Assembly (NCBI RefSeq): GCF_024171565.1
Contig: NZ_JALJZZ010000006.1
Coordinates: forward strand, 212,813-276,812
DNA from: Okibacterium sp. HSC-33S16
GTDB taxonomy: Bacteria; Actinomycetota; Actinomycetes; Actinomycetales; Microbacteriaceae
Direction of reading: 5' to 3'
Length of the DNA: 64,000 bases
Positions within the stretch are counted from its first letter, which is position 1, and every line of letters starts with the position of its first letter. The position numbers and the translations under genes are program-made. Of the stretch, positions 29,015-36,579 are shown piece after piece. The notes below the pieces were generated by a model. The model was not told the origin of the DNA and did no database searches. It saw nothing but the letters and a program-made list of their open reading frames with translations.

Positions 29015-30016
29015 ATGAAGAAGCTCATCAATGACCCGAAACACGTCGTCGACGAGGGCGTCGCCGGATTCGCGGCCGCTCACGACGACATCGTCCGGGC
29101 ATCAACCGATCCTGTCTTCGTTGTGCGCACGGATGCGCCGCGAAGCGGAAAGGTCGGAATCGTGTCCGGTGGAGGAAGTGGTCATGAACCGCTGCACGCT
29201 GGATTCGTCGGCTACGGCATGCTCGACGCTGCCGTTCCCGGTGCCGTTTTCACCTCGCCAACGCCCGACCCCATTGTTGCCGCCACGAAAGCGGTCGATG
29301 GGGGAGCGGGCGTGCTCCACATCGTGAAGAACTACACCGGCGACGTTCTCAACTTCGAAACGGCTGCGGACCTCGCGGCTGCGGATGGCGTCAACGTACG
29401 CAGCATGATCGTCAACGACGACGTTGCCGTGCAGGATTCTCTCTATACGGCAGGGCGGCGAGGCGTTGCTGGCACTGTGCTCGTCGAGAAAATCGCCGGA
29501 GCAGCTGCGGAGCGTGGTGATTCGCTCGAGGAAGTCACCGCCATTGCTGAACGGGTGAACGCCAACGTCCGCTCCATGGGTGTCGCTCTCACACCGTGCG
29601 TCGTCCCGCATGCGGGGGAGCCGAGCTTCATCCTCGCGGAGGATGAGATCGAGATCGGCATTGGTATCCACGGCGAACCAGGTCGCGAGAAAATCAAACT
29701 CGAGCCTGCAGACAGTATTGTCGAACGGATGCTCGGACCCATCGTTGATGATCTCCCGTACACCTCCGGCGATAAGGTCCTCCTGCTCGTGAACGGAATG
29801 GGCGGCACCCCGCAGGTTGAGCTCTATATCGTCTACCGGCACGCCGCTGAGGTGCTGAAGAGCCAGGGGATTGAGGTTGTGCGTTCACTCGTCGGTAACT
29901 ACACCACATCGCTTGAAATGCAGGGCATGTCGCTCTCCGTGCTCAAACTGGATGACGAACTCACCGAACTGTGGGATGCACCGGTGCAGACCGCCGCGCT
30001 GCGGTGGGGGCGTTGA
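29015..30016 (+). CDS. dhaK: Dihydroxyacetone kinase subunit DhaK
   Basis: Substrate-binding subunit of PTS-dependent dihydroxyacetone kinase; it binds dihydroxyacetone covalently through a histidine. The 333-residue protein has [16 protein letters not shown] (51-66) and the substrate-binding histidine at about H219 in [10 protein letters not shown]. The ATG at 29015 follows GGAGAG at 29003-29008; the longer frame from 28985 is discarded. First gene of dhaK-dhaL-dhaM. A possible -10 (TAGGTT, 28943-28948) precedes it. Confidence 0.96.
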   Translation: MKKLINDPKHVVDEGVAGFAAAHDDIVRASTDPVFVVRTDAPRSGKVGIVSGGGSGHEPLHAGFVGYGMLDAAVPGAVFTSPTPDPIVAATKAVDGGAGVLHIVKNYTGDVLNFETAADLAAADGVNVRSMIVNDDVAVQDSLYTAGRRGVAGTVLVEKIAGAAAERGDSLEEVTAIAERVNANVRSMGVALTPCVVPHAGEPSFILAEDEIEIGIGIHGEPGREKIKLEPADSIVERMLGPIVDDLPYTSGDKVLLLVNGMGGTPQVELYIVYRHAAEVLKSQGIEVVRSLVGNYTTSLEMQGMSLSVLKLDDELTELWDAPVQTAALRWGR

Positions 30017-30062
30017 TTCAGCGTCGTCAATCACTTCCGTCGAGGTTCGAAAGGGCACGTAC

Positions 30063-30716
30063 ATGACACTGGGAACGCAATGGGCAATCGACTGGACGCG
30101 GGCTTGCGCCGCGGTGATTGCCGAGCATCGTGTTGAACTAATCACCCTCGACCGAGACATCGGAGATGGGGACCACGGTGAGAACATGGACAGAGGGTTC
30201 TCGGCCGTCACGCCCAAACTCGACGAACTGTCGGCCGACGCAGTGCCAGCCGATGTTCTCAAGATGGTGGCAACGACGCTGATCTCCACCGTCGGAGGCG
30301 CCTCGGGTCCGCTCTATGGCACCGCGTTCCTCAAGGCGTCCGTTGCTGTCGGGTCTGAGCCCGAGCTCGATCCGGCCGCTGTAGTGGCGCTTCTCCGTGC
30401 CGCTCGCGATGGAATCGTGCTGCGCGGAAAGGCGGAGACTGGCGACAAGACCATGATCGACGCCTGGACACCAGCCGTTGACGCTGCTGTCCAGGCGCAG
30501 GTCGCCGGTGAGGATGAGGCCGGGGTTTTGGCTGCGGCGGCAGCCGCAGCCGAGCACGGTGCTGAAGCCACCGAGCCGCTTGTCGCCCGTAAAGGTCGAG
30601 CGAGTTACCTGGGTGAGCGGGCGATCGGTCACCGCGACCCCGGTGCGCAGTCCACCGCGCTCCTGTTGCGGGCTGCCGCTACGGTTGCCGCTGGCGGCTC
30701 GGGGAACGGATCGTGA
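30063..30716 (+). CDS. dhaL: Dihydroxyacetone kinase ADP-binding subunit DhaL
   Basis: Holds a tightly bound ADP that is rephosphorylated by DhaM and passes phosphate to DhaK-bound dihydroxyacetone. The 217-residue protein has the Mg-ADP aspartate motif GDGDHGENM (34-42), GGASGPLYGT, and a late GERAIGHRDPGAQS motif. It begins 46 nt after dhaK with AAAGGG upstream. The stop overlaps dhaM by 4 nt (GTGA). Confidence 0.95.
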   Translation: MTLGTQWAIDWTRACAAVIAEHRVELITLDRDIGDGDHGENMDRGFSAVTPKLDELSADAVPADVLKMVATTLISTVGGASGPLYGTAFLKASVAVGSEPELDPAAVVALLRAARDGIVLRGKAETGDKTMIDAWTPAVDAAVQAQVAGEDEAGVLAAAAAAAEHGAEATEPLVARKGRASYLGERAIGHRDPGAQSTALLLRAAATVAAGGSGNGS

Positions 30717-31438
30717 CTGTCGGCATCGTTTTTGTTTCGCACAGTACCCGAATCGCGGAGGGGCTCGTGGAGCTTGCCCGCCAGATGGCGCCCGACGTCA
30801 CGCTTGTTGCCGCAGGCGGCACCGACGACGACGGAATCGGCACGAGTTTCGACAAGGTGACGGCAGGTATTACTCAGGCGGCTTCCGGCGACGGAGTCGT
30901 TCTGCTCTGCGATCTCGGCTCTGCCGTGCTGACCACGGAAACGGCTCTCGACTTCCTCGACGACGCTGAACGGGCATCGGTTCGACTCCTCGATGCGCCC
31001 TTTGTCGAAGGCGGAGTGGCGGCAGCGGTTGCCGCGCAGACCGGCGCAGACCTCGCCGGAGTTGCCGCCGCCGCGAGGTCCGCCATCGATGCCTTCGCGG
31101 CATCGCCAGGTGATAACGCCGGCACAAGGGCAGGTGAGGCGAGCGTCGCCGACCCGGCGCCAACTGACAGCCGAGCGCCCGCGGGCTACTCGCGGTCGGT
31201 GACGATCGTCAACCGCGACGGTTTGCATGCGCGGCCAGCTGCAGACTTCGTGAAACTCGCGAGCACGTTCGAGCCACGGGTCACCGTCAACGGCAGGGAC
31301 GCGAAGAGCCTGCTGGCGATCATGGCGCTCGGTCTTGTCAAAGGCAAGATTGCTGAAATTGCGACCGAAGACCCTGACGGCCGCGCCGCTGTCGATGCCC
31401 TCGCCGATCTGGTGGAGACGGGTTTCGGGGAAGCCTGA
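30713..31438 (+). CDS. dhaM: DhaM phosphotransferase subunit with fused HPr domain
   Basis: Phosphorylates ADP on DhaL at the expense of PTS phosphate. The 241-residue protein has an N-terminal EIIA-mannose-type domain with the phosphohistidine H10 (GIVFVSHSTR). An Ala/Asp-rich linker (about 125-158) follows, then a complete HPr domain with active-site H172 (RDGLHARPAADF). The enzyme I domain found in the longest DhaM forms is absent, so a separate PTS enzyme I is needed. It overlaps dhaL by 4 nt. Confidence 0.94.
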   Translation: MTVGIVFVSHSTRIAEGLVELARQMAPDVTLVAAGGTDDDGIGTSFDKVTAGITQAASGDGVVLLCDLGSAVLTTETALDFLDDAERASVRLLDAPFVEGGVAAAVAAQTGADLAGVAAAARSAIDAFAASPGDNAGTRAGEASVADPAPTDSRAPAGYSRSVTIVNRDGLHARPAADFVKLASTFEPRVTVNGRDAKSLLAIMALGLVKGKIAEIATEDPDGRAAVDALADLVETGFGEA

Positions 31439-31468
31439 CGGTTCCTCACCTTAATCCGAAATCGGGCG

Positions 31469-31474
31469 TACGAT
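31469..31474 (+). promoter_or_regulatory. Putative -10 of a leaderless mRNA for the small zinc-ribbon-like gene
   Basis: TACGAT ends 6 nt before the ATG at 31481 and there is no ribosome-binding site. This matches the spacing seen ahead of trpD and the 17032 peptidase. Confidence 0.3.
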
Positions 31475-31480
31475 GGCCCC

Positions 31481-31798
31481 ATGGACACGTCGAAGAAGAC
31501 CCCAAGCCAAGACGGGCGACTCGTTCGGAGCGCTGCCTGGGTCGACCGCAAGTTGACGCCGGTCTTTGGCCCGCCTCCCGTCGGGCCATACGGTGCCGAA
31601 GAGAAGCACGCCGCCGCCCCGTGCCCCGTGTGTGGGCACCCGATGGGGGAGCACGTCATCGACCACACCACCTCCAACGCGATCCTCAACTGCCCTGCGC
31701 CGATCGACCACAGCCTCGAGCATGAGAACACCTCACCGCTCGACGAACTGGGCATGCCGCTGCGCGAAGCGCGGCGGTCCCGGGCGGGCGCGCGCTGA
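31481..31798 (+). CDS. Small zinc-ribbon-like protein of unknown function
   Basis: Unrecognised 105-residue protein. A Lys/Arg-rich N-terminus leads into a Pro/Gly segment (FGPPPVGPYG) and then a Cys/His cluster C48, C51, H53, H58, H62 and C71 (PCPVCGHPMGEH ... NCPAP) that could hold a metal. The C-terminus is acidic, then Arg-rich (LREARRSRAGAR). It looks coding: even codon use, a plausible leaderless promoter, and its own gap on each side. No function is proposed. Confidence 0.65.
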   Translation: MDTSKKTPSQDGRLVRSAAWVDRKLTPVFGPPPVGPYGAEEKHAAAPCPVCGHPMGEHVIDHTTSNAILNCPAPIDHSLEHENTSPLDELGMPLREARRSRAGAR

Positions 31799-31893
31799 GC
31801 CCGACTCGGCATGACGCCACCCGCTGTGCTGGTGCCCTAATCTCGAACTAGCCGACGGAGAAGCACACCTCCGAGGCTGGCGGAGGATTCGTG

Positions 31894-32850
31894 GTGACCG
31901 AGCACTCGACATCGCATGTTGCGGCGGTACTGGCCGCGGCCGTGCTGTGGGGTACGACCGGAACTGTTGCTTCCTTTGCCCCAGCAGGAAGCTCGCCCCT
32001 GCTGATCGGGCTGGCCACCTTCGGCTTTGGCGGTGTCCTGCTCCTGCTCCGCGCCCCGCGGGCGATCCTGACGCTGCTTCGGCGACCGGGCGCGAACTGG
32101 CCCTGGCTTCTCTTCGGAACCATCGGCATTGTGGTGTACCCCACCACGTATTACATCTCGATGAGCCTCATCGGCGTTGCTGCCGGAAATGTGGTGGCCC
32201 TGGGCTCGGGTCCGCTCTTCGCTGCGCTGCTCGATCGCCTGCTGCGGCGCAAACGATTGACCGCGCGGTGGGTCGTCGCGACAGTCGTGGCGGTCACGGG
32301 TATCGGACTCTTGTCCTTCGGTGTCTCTTCCCACGGGGTGGCAGGAGCGACATCGACGGACGCGACAGTCGCCGGCGTCGCCCTTGGGCTCGTGGCAGGG
32401 CTCGGATACGCGGCGTACTCCGTTGCAGGTTCGGCCGTCATCGCCACCGGTATATCGTCGTCGGTCGCTATGGGCACGATGTTTTTCGCAGGTTCGCTGC
32501 TCATGGTGCCGTGGTTCTTTGTTGCCGGGCCCGGCCCACTTGCCGAACCACGTGGCATCCTGATTCTGGTTTATCTCGCAGTGGTTCCGATGGCGCTGGC
32601 GTACCTCGCATTTGGATATGGATTGCGGATGTTGTCAGCCTCCACCGTCACCACCCTGACTCTCGTCGAACCTCTGGTGGCGACGGCGCTGGCGATCGTT
32701 GTGGTGGGGGAGAGACTCAACCCGGTCGGCTGGATCGGGTTCGGTCTCGTCGCTCTTGGTCTCGTGATTGTCACGAGTGCCGGCGTGCGGCTCGCCCCGC
32801 GATCGCGCCGGACGTCAGCGGTCGTCGCGCCGGGCGACATTTCGGATTAG
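31894..32850 (+). CDS. EamA/DMT family transporter
   Basis: Ten-helix drug/metabolite transporter built from two EamA repeats (about residues 10-145 and 160-300), 318 residues. Substrate unknown; family members export amino acids, metabolites or drugs. Two adjacent GTG codons can start it (31891, 31894). GGAGGA at 31882-31887 is spaced better for 31894. It stands alone between the zinc-ribbon-like gene and the glycosyltransferase pair. Confidence 0.88.
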   Translation: MTEHSTSHVAAVLAAAVLWGTTGTVASFAPAGSSPLLIGLATFGFGGVLLLLRAPRAILTLLRRPGANWPWLLFGTIGIVVYPTTYYISMSLIGVAAGNVVALGSGPLFAALLDRLLRRKRLTARWVVATVVAVTGIGLLSFGVSSHGVAGATSTDATVAGVALGLVAGLGYAAYSVAGSAVIATGISSSVAMGTMFFAGSLLMVPWFFVAGPGPLAEPRGILILVYLAVVPMALAYLAFGYGLRMLSASTVTTLTLVEPLVATALAIVVVGERLNPVGWIGFGLVALGLVIVTSAGVRLAPRSRRTSAVVAPGDISD

Positions 32851-32959
32851 CGCAGGTACGGGCCGCTTCTGGCTCTGTGACGGCGTCAGACGCCGACCTT
32901 CGTCGCAGCCCCCCGATATGGGGTGGATTCGTCGTGGCAAAGGGGACTAGCCTGAAGTC

Positions 32960-32987
32960 TGGATACGAGCATTCCTCAGCTTATTAT
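32960..32987 (+). promoter_or_regulatory. Candidate promoter of the glycosyltransferase/GMC pair
   Basis: TGGATA (32960-32965) and TATTAT (32982-32987) are 16 nt apart in the AT-rich part of the 240-nt gap before the glycosyltransferase. TATTAT is the best -10 in the gap. Only an eye judgement. Confidence 0.3.
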
Positions 32988-33027
32988 CCTGTCCGCCCCA
33001 CAGGTCATCCGTTACACAGGGACTTCA

Positions 33028-33093
33028 ATGACTCCACTCCAGCGCCCGATCCGTAGCTTCCTTCGCCGTAACCGGATGGACTCCGGCCGATGA
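33028..33093 (+). CDS. Possible 21-residue leader ORF
   Basis: An ATG with a good ribosome-binding site (AGGGA, 33018-33022, 5 nt spacing) encodes MTPLQRPIRSFLRRNRMDSG and one further Arg. It ends in TGA overlapping the glycosyltransferase ATG (ATGA, 33090-33093). The glycosyltransferase itself has no clear ribosome-binding site, so this short frame could serve to couple its translation. It is arginine-rich and resembles no family known to me. It could also be chance. Confidence 0.3.
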   Translation: MTPLQRPIRSFLRRNRMDSGR

Positions 33094-34037
33094 GCGCGCC
33101 GGTGGGGGCACGCGACGCGAGCCTGCCTGCGGATGGGGCCGTCGAAGAATCACACGATGTCCGGAGGCTGCCGATCCGGCTGCCGGTCGACGGGGGAGCG
33201 GTGTCGGGAGCGGTCATCATTCCAGCCCACAACGAGGCGGCCGTGATTGCCCGGACGCTGAAAAGCCTGGGCGCCCTGTCTGACGCACCGCAGCTGGAGA
33301 TTATCGTCGTGTGCAACGGATGCACTGACGACACCGCTGAGGTTGCACGACGTATGCCGGGCGTCACGGTGCTCGAGACGACCGAAGCGTCGAAAACTGC
33401 GGCGCTCAACCATGGCGACGCTTTCGCATCCCGGTGGCCGCGCCTTTACCTTGATGCCGATATCGACATTTCGCCATCAGCGGTACTCGCCGTCTTCGAC
33501 GAGCTGAGGTCGCCTGGGGTGGATGCGGCTCGGCCACGCTACGTGTACGACACCTCCAGTGCTTCTCGTCCCGTTCAGGCTTACTATCGCGCACGAAGTC
33601 GCATTCCTGCGCCTCCGCTCCGCTTGTGGGGCGCTGGCGGGTATGCGGTCAGCGAGTCCGGGCACCGTCGCTTCTCGGAATTTCCTCAGGTCACGGCGGA
33701 CGACTCGTGGATTGACACGCAGTTCGCGGACCATGAAAAGCGCATCGTGCCGACGCTGCCGATGCGCGTTCGCACTCCGCGCGACCTCTCCGGACTCCTT
33801 GCCGTTCTCACTCGACAACGGCGGGGGCAAGTGGAACTCGGAGTCCCGTCGACGACGACCAGTCGCGGACGGTCACTCGTTGCATCGGTGCGAGGACCGC
33901 GCAGCGCAGGTGATATGGCATGGTATGTCCTCCTGACCGCGGTGGCCAGAAGGAGGTCTCGCATTGCGCTTCGCGCTCGAGACCGGGCGTGGGAGCGGGA
34001 CGCCTCCAGTCGACCCGCCGAGGGGGTAGAGGCATGA
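33090..34037 (+). CDS. Glycosyltransferase family 2 protein
   Basis: GT-A fold glycosyltransferase, 315 residues, without an obvious signal or membrane helix. It has the family 2 start AVIIPAHNEAAVIARTL (about 42-58), VVCNGCTDDTAEVARR, and a metal/nucleotide-sugar motif LYLDADIDIS (DXD-like). A possible catalytic acidic motif lies in TADDSWIDTQF. Acceptor and sugar are unknown. It overlaps the GMC oxidoreductase gene by 4 nt (ATGA), so the two products probably act in one pathway, perhaps surface-glycan or glycolipid modification. Confidence 0.88.
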   Translation: MSAPVGARDASLPADGAVEESHDVRRLPIRLPVDGGAVSGAVIIPAHNEAAVIARTLKSLGALSDAPQLEIIVVCNGCTDDTAEVARRMPGVTVLETTEASKTAALNHGDAFASRWPRLYLDADIDISPSAVLAVFDELRSPGVDAARPRYVYDTSSASRPVQAYYRARSRIPAPPLRLWGAGGYAVSESGHRRFSEFPQVTADDSWIDTQFADHEKRIVPTLPMRVRTPRDLSGLLAVLTRQRRGQVELGVPSTTTSRGRSLVASVRGPRSAGDMAWYVLLTAVARRRSRIALRARDRAWERDASSRPAEGVEA

Positions 34038-35722
34038 ACGGTAGAAACAAACGTCCGATGCGCGTGGGGGCTGTCGATTGCTGTGTGGTGGGGGCGGGCC
34101 CGGTCGGCCTCGCCCTCGCCCTCGAAGCGGCCGATGCCGGTCTCTTCGTTCTCCTGGTGGACGCGGGGTCCGAACGCTCAGCCGAGCGGAATATCCCGAA
34201 ACCCGCTGGCGGCCCGGATCTCATCGCCAACCCCGATCGGCACGCACCCATTGAGCAGGTGACGCGACGGGGGATCGGGGGAACGTCCTCGCTGTGGGGC
34301 GGGCGCTGTGTCACATTTGAACCGATCGACTTCGAGCGCAGAGACTTCGTGCCCGATTCGGATTGGCCTCTCACCCTCGATGACATCACACCGTGGCAGG
34401 CTGCGGCTGCTGACTATCTTGACTGCGGCCAGGCGCGCTTTCGAACGGCTAAGGCTGACTGGGCTGAACTCCCGGATATCGAGACGACGCAGCTTGAGCG
34501 TTGGTCAAAGCAACCGAAACTCGCCGATCGCCTCGGGCGTCGCGTGCGGGAGCACCCCAATATCACCGTCCTGCTCAATGCCCCTGTCGTCGATCTGACC
34601 TTCGCGCCCGGGGGAGAGGTGACCGCGCTTGTGGTTCAGCAACGCGGTGAACGCCAGGATGTTCGGGCCGCGCACTATGCACTGGCCATGGGGGGACTTG
34701 AGACCACGAGGCTGCTGCTTACCGTCCAACGTTCCCACCCGACGATGTTTGGTGGCATCGATGGTCCGCTCGGTCGCTACTACATGGGACACGCCTCGGG
34801 GAGTGTCGCCGATGTTGTTTTCACAGAGCCGAAGCGCGCCAGGGAAATGGATTTCACCCAGGACCCTGATGGCACGTACTTGAGGCGGCGGTTCACGCTG
34901 TCCGAAGAGGCGCAACGGCGTAACGAGATCCTCAACACGAGTTTCTATGTCGACAACCCGCCGTTTTACGAAGTTGGGCATCGGAACGCCACCCTCTCGC
35001 TCGTCTACCTCGGACTGGTCATCCCTTTCATCGGGCGACGGCTCCTCGCCGAGGGTATTCGGCTGCGGCACATCGGTGAGCCACCGCGTCGGATCGGAGC
35101 GCACATCCTGAATGTTTTGCGGCGACCGTGGAGAGCAGCTGCGGACGTTCTCGACGTCCTGGTCCATCGCTATATTTCGGCTGTGCGCAAGCCGGGCTTC
35201 ATTCTTCACAATGACTCGGGACGCTACGCCTTGCACTATCACGGTGAACAGATCCCGAACCCCGACAGTCGACTAAAGCTTGCGTCCGGTCGGGAAGGCC
35301 CCCGGCTCTCCATCGACTTTCAGTTCGCCGACCAGGACATCGAATCAGTTCTCCGTGCCCACCGCCTCCTGGATGCACAGCTACGGTCGGCGGGCATCGG
35401 CCACGTCGAATACCTGGCGAAAACCGAGGAGGAGGTACGCGCAGGGGTGTGGGAGCAGGCGATTGACGGGTTCCACAGCATTGGGACAACCCGGATGAGC
35501 AGGGAGCCGGGCGACGGCGTCGTCGACGCCGATTGTCGCGTTCACGGATCAGCGAACCTCTTTATCGCATCGAGCAGCGTTTTTCGAACCGCCGGCGAAG
35601 CGAACCCAACCTACCTTGCCGCGTGCCTGGCAGTGCGGTTAGCTCATCACCTGGCCGAACTCAGTGCTGAAGTAGCGCCGATGCGGATCGAGAAAAGCCC
35701 GTCGGTCCCGTTGGCGTCCTAG
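34034..35722 (+). CDS. GMC-type FAD-dependent oxidoreductase
   Basis: FAD-dependent oxidoreductase of the glucose-methanol-choline family, 562 residues. The Rossmann loop CVVGAGPVGLALALEA is near residue 17, GIGGTSSLWGG follows at about 80, and the C-terminal GMC domain has FHSIGTTRM and GEANPTY, the latter carrying the usual active-site Asn. The ATG at 34034 is within the glycosyltransferase stop. Proteins of this type occur in polysaccharide clusters and in alcohol/sugar oxidation; the substrate is unknown. It is the last gene before dif. Confidence 0.88.
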   Translation: MNGRNKRPMRVGAVDCCVVGAGPVGLALALEAADAGLFVLLVDAGSERSAERNIPKPAGGPDLIANPDRHAPIEQVTRRGIGGTSSLWGGRCVTFEPIDFERRDFVPDSDWPLTLDDITPWQAAAADYLDCGQARFRTAKADWAELPDIETTQLERWSKQPKLADRLGRRVREHPNITVLLNAPVVDLTFAPGGEVTALVVQQRGERQDVRAAHYALAMGGLETTRLLLTVQRSHPTMFGGIDGPLGRYYMGHASGSVADVVFTEPKRAREMDFTQDPDGTYLRRRFTLSEEAQRRNEILNTSFYVDNPPFYEVGHRNATLSLVYLGLVIPFIGRRLLAEGIRLRHIGEPPRRIGAHILNVLRRPWRAAADVLDVLVHRYISAVRKPGFILHNDSGRYALHYHGEQIPNPDSRLKLASGREGPRLSIDFQFADQDIESVLRAHRLLDAQLRSAGIGHVEYLAKTEEEVRAGVWEQAIDGFHSIGTTRMSREPGDGVVDADCRVHGSANLFIASSSVFRTAGEANPTYLAACLAVRLAHHLAELSAEVAPMRIEKSPSVPLAS

Positions 35723-35773
35723 CGACGAGGGGTGCCGGAACCTCCGGGCAGACGGGCGACTGGGGAGATGGTC

Positions 35774-35781
35774 GGGAAGGG
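35774..35781 (+). other. KOPS-like octamer GGGAAGGG next to dif
   Basis: GGGAAGGG fits the E. coli FtsK-orienting consensus GGGNAGGG and, on the plus strand 13 nt left of dif, points towards dif as expected. Another (GGGCAGGG, 22950-22957) has the same orientation, and CCCTCCCC at 39750-39757 gives the mirrored orientation to the right. One opposing copy exists (46190-46197). Whether actinobacterial FtsK reads this motif is not established here. Confidence 0.3.
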
Positions 35782-35794
35782 CCGCCCGTAACTT

Positions 35795-35822
35795 ACTTGA
35801 CATAATGTGCATTATCGGAACA
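35795..35822. other. dif: dif site (XerC/XerD chromosome dimer resolution)
   Basis: On the plus strand: ACTTGACATAA (XerD arm, 35795-35805), central TGTGCA (35806-35811), TTATCGGAACA (XerC arm, 35812-35822). Read on the minus strand this is TGTTCCGATAA, TGCACA, TTATGTCAAGT. It matches 20 of 28 positions of E. coli dif and, as I recall it, nearly the whole actinobacterial dif consensus (CCGATAAT, then ACATTATGTCAAGT). It lies in a 249-nt intergenic gap at a point where gene orientation flips. Recombination here resolves chromosome dimers at division. Confidence 0.85.
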
Positions 35823-35971
35823 AAGTGAAGTGGGGCTTGGGCTCAGAAGGCTCTGGCATCAATCCGCTTCTGTGGTGCACAATCGAGCACAGCGGCTTCC
35901 GGCACGGGAATCAGGATCACGCACTAGCGACGCTCAGTGAACCGGACAGGAACCCGAGATCGGAGATCATC

Positions 35972-36541
35972 GTGTCGTATTTCTTCCGCGTCGATTCGAC
36001 GTCAATTTCGGCGTCCCAAGTGAAAACTGTTCGACTCGCCATCATTGTCGCCGGCGTCGTCGCAATTCTCGTCGGAATCGCCATCCTGGTGTGGCCGCAA
36101 GCAACGCTTGCCCTCGTCGCCTGGCTCTTCGGCCTGTACTTCATTGTGAGCGGCGTCGCCCGAATCGTGAAGGCCGCGATGTCTCGTGGCCTTGCAAATT
36201 CCTACCGAGCGTTCCTCGCGGTGTTCGGGATATTACTGGTGGTCGGCGGAGCATTCGTTCTGGCGAACCCGCTCTTTGGCGTGACGGTCGTTGCGACGCT
36301 CATTGGCTTCACCTGGATACTCGAGGGCATCGGAGTCCTCGTGGATGTGCCACGAGGCCGAGCCACCTGGGTAACCGTTCTCTTCGGAATCGTCAGCATC
36401 GCCGCTGGTGTCATCGTTCTTGTCGCGCCCGTCGCCGCGACCGTGTTCTGGTTGCAACTCACGGCCGTGCTGCTGATCGTCGCCGGTCTGATGCAGGCGA
36501 TCCAGGGCGCCATGATCGGCCGCGCTCCCCGCTCCGGGTAA
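35972..36541 (+). CDS. HdeD/DUF308 family membrane protein
   Basis: HdeD-like protein of 189 residues with six membrane segments in hairpin pairs. Family features include VAILVGIAILVWPQATLALVAW and the repeated pattern of Gly-rich helices ending in WP or ANP. HdeD of E. coli is linked to acid resistance; the role here is unknown. The GTG at 35972 is chosen because CGGAGA lies 5-10 nt upstream and because the open frame further back (to 35807) runs through dif. It lies between dif and a second XerD-arm copy. Confidence 0.85.
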   Translation: MSYFFRVDSTSISASQVKTVRLAIIVAGVVAILVGIAILVWPQATLALVAWLFGLYFIVSGVARIVKAAMSRGLANSYRAFLAVFGILLVVGGAFVLANPLFGVTVVATLIGFTWILEGIGVLVDVPRGRATWVTVLFGIVSIAAGVIVLVAPVAATVFWLQLTAVLLIVAGLMQAIQGAMIGRAPRSG

Positions 36542-36542
36542 C

Positions 36543-36571
36543 ACCTGCCGTTACTTGACATAACGGCAGGT
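36543..36571. terminator. Bidirectional terminator after the HdeD gene
   Basis: ACCTGCCGTTA (36543-36553) pairs with TAACGGCAGGT (36561-36571) over 11 bp, with a 7-nt loop. It begins right after the HdeD stop and serves the convergent SDR gene as well. Its loop and inner stem contain the XerD-arm copy. Confidence 0.75.
36553..36563 (+). repeat. Second copy of the dif XerD arm
   Basis: ACTTGACATAA is identical to the 11-bp XerD arm of dif, in the same orientation. The match extends to 13 nt (TTACTTGACATAA, 35793-35805 and 36551-36563). The central region and XerC arm are not conserved (CGGCAGG follows). The two copies bracket only the HdeD gene. Confidence 0.6.
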
Positions 36572-36579
36572 CGTCCGCG

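Noticed and set aside
35797..35802. TTGACA as a strong -35 promoter box before the HdeD gene
   Set aside because: It is inside the dif XerD arm, where its conservation is explained by recombinase binding; no good -10 follows at the right spacing (ATTATC is too close).
35807..35971. Longer HdeD start in front of the GTG at 35972
   Set aside because: That frame runs through the dif site and lacks a ribosome-binding site and a membrane-protein pattern; CGGAGA precedes the GTG.
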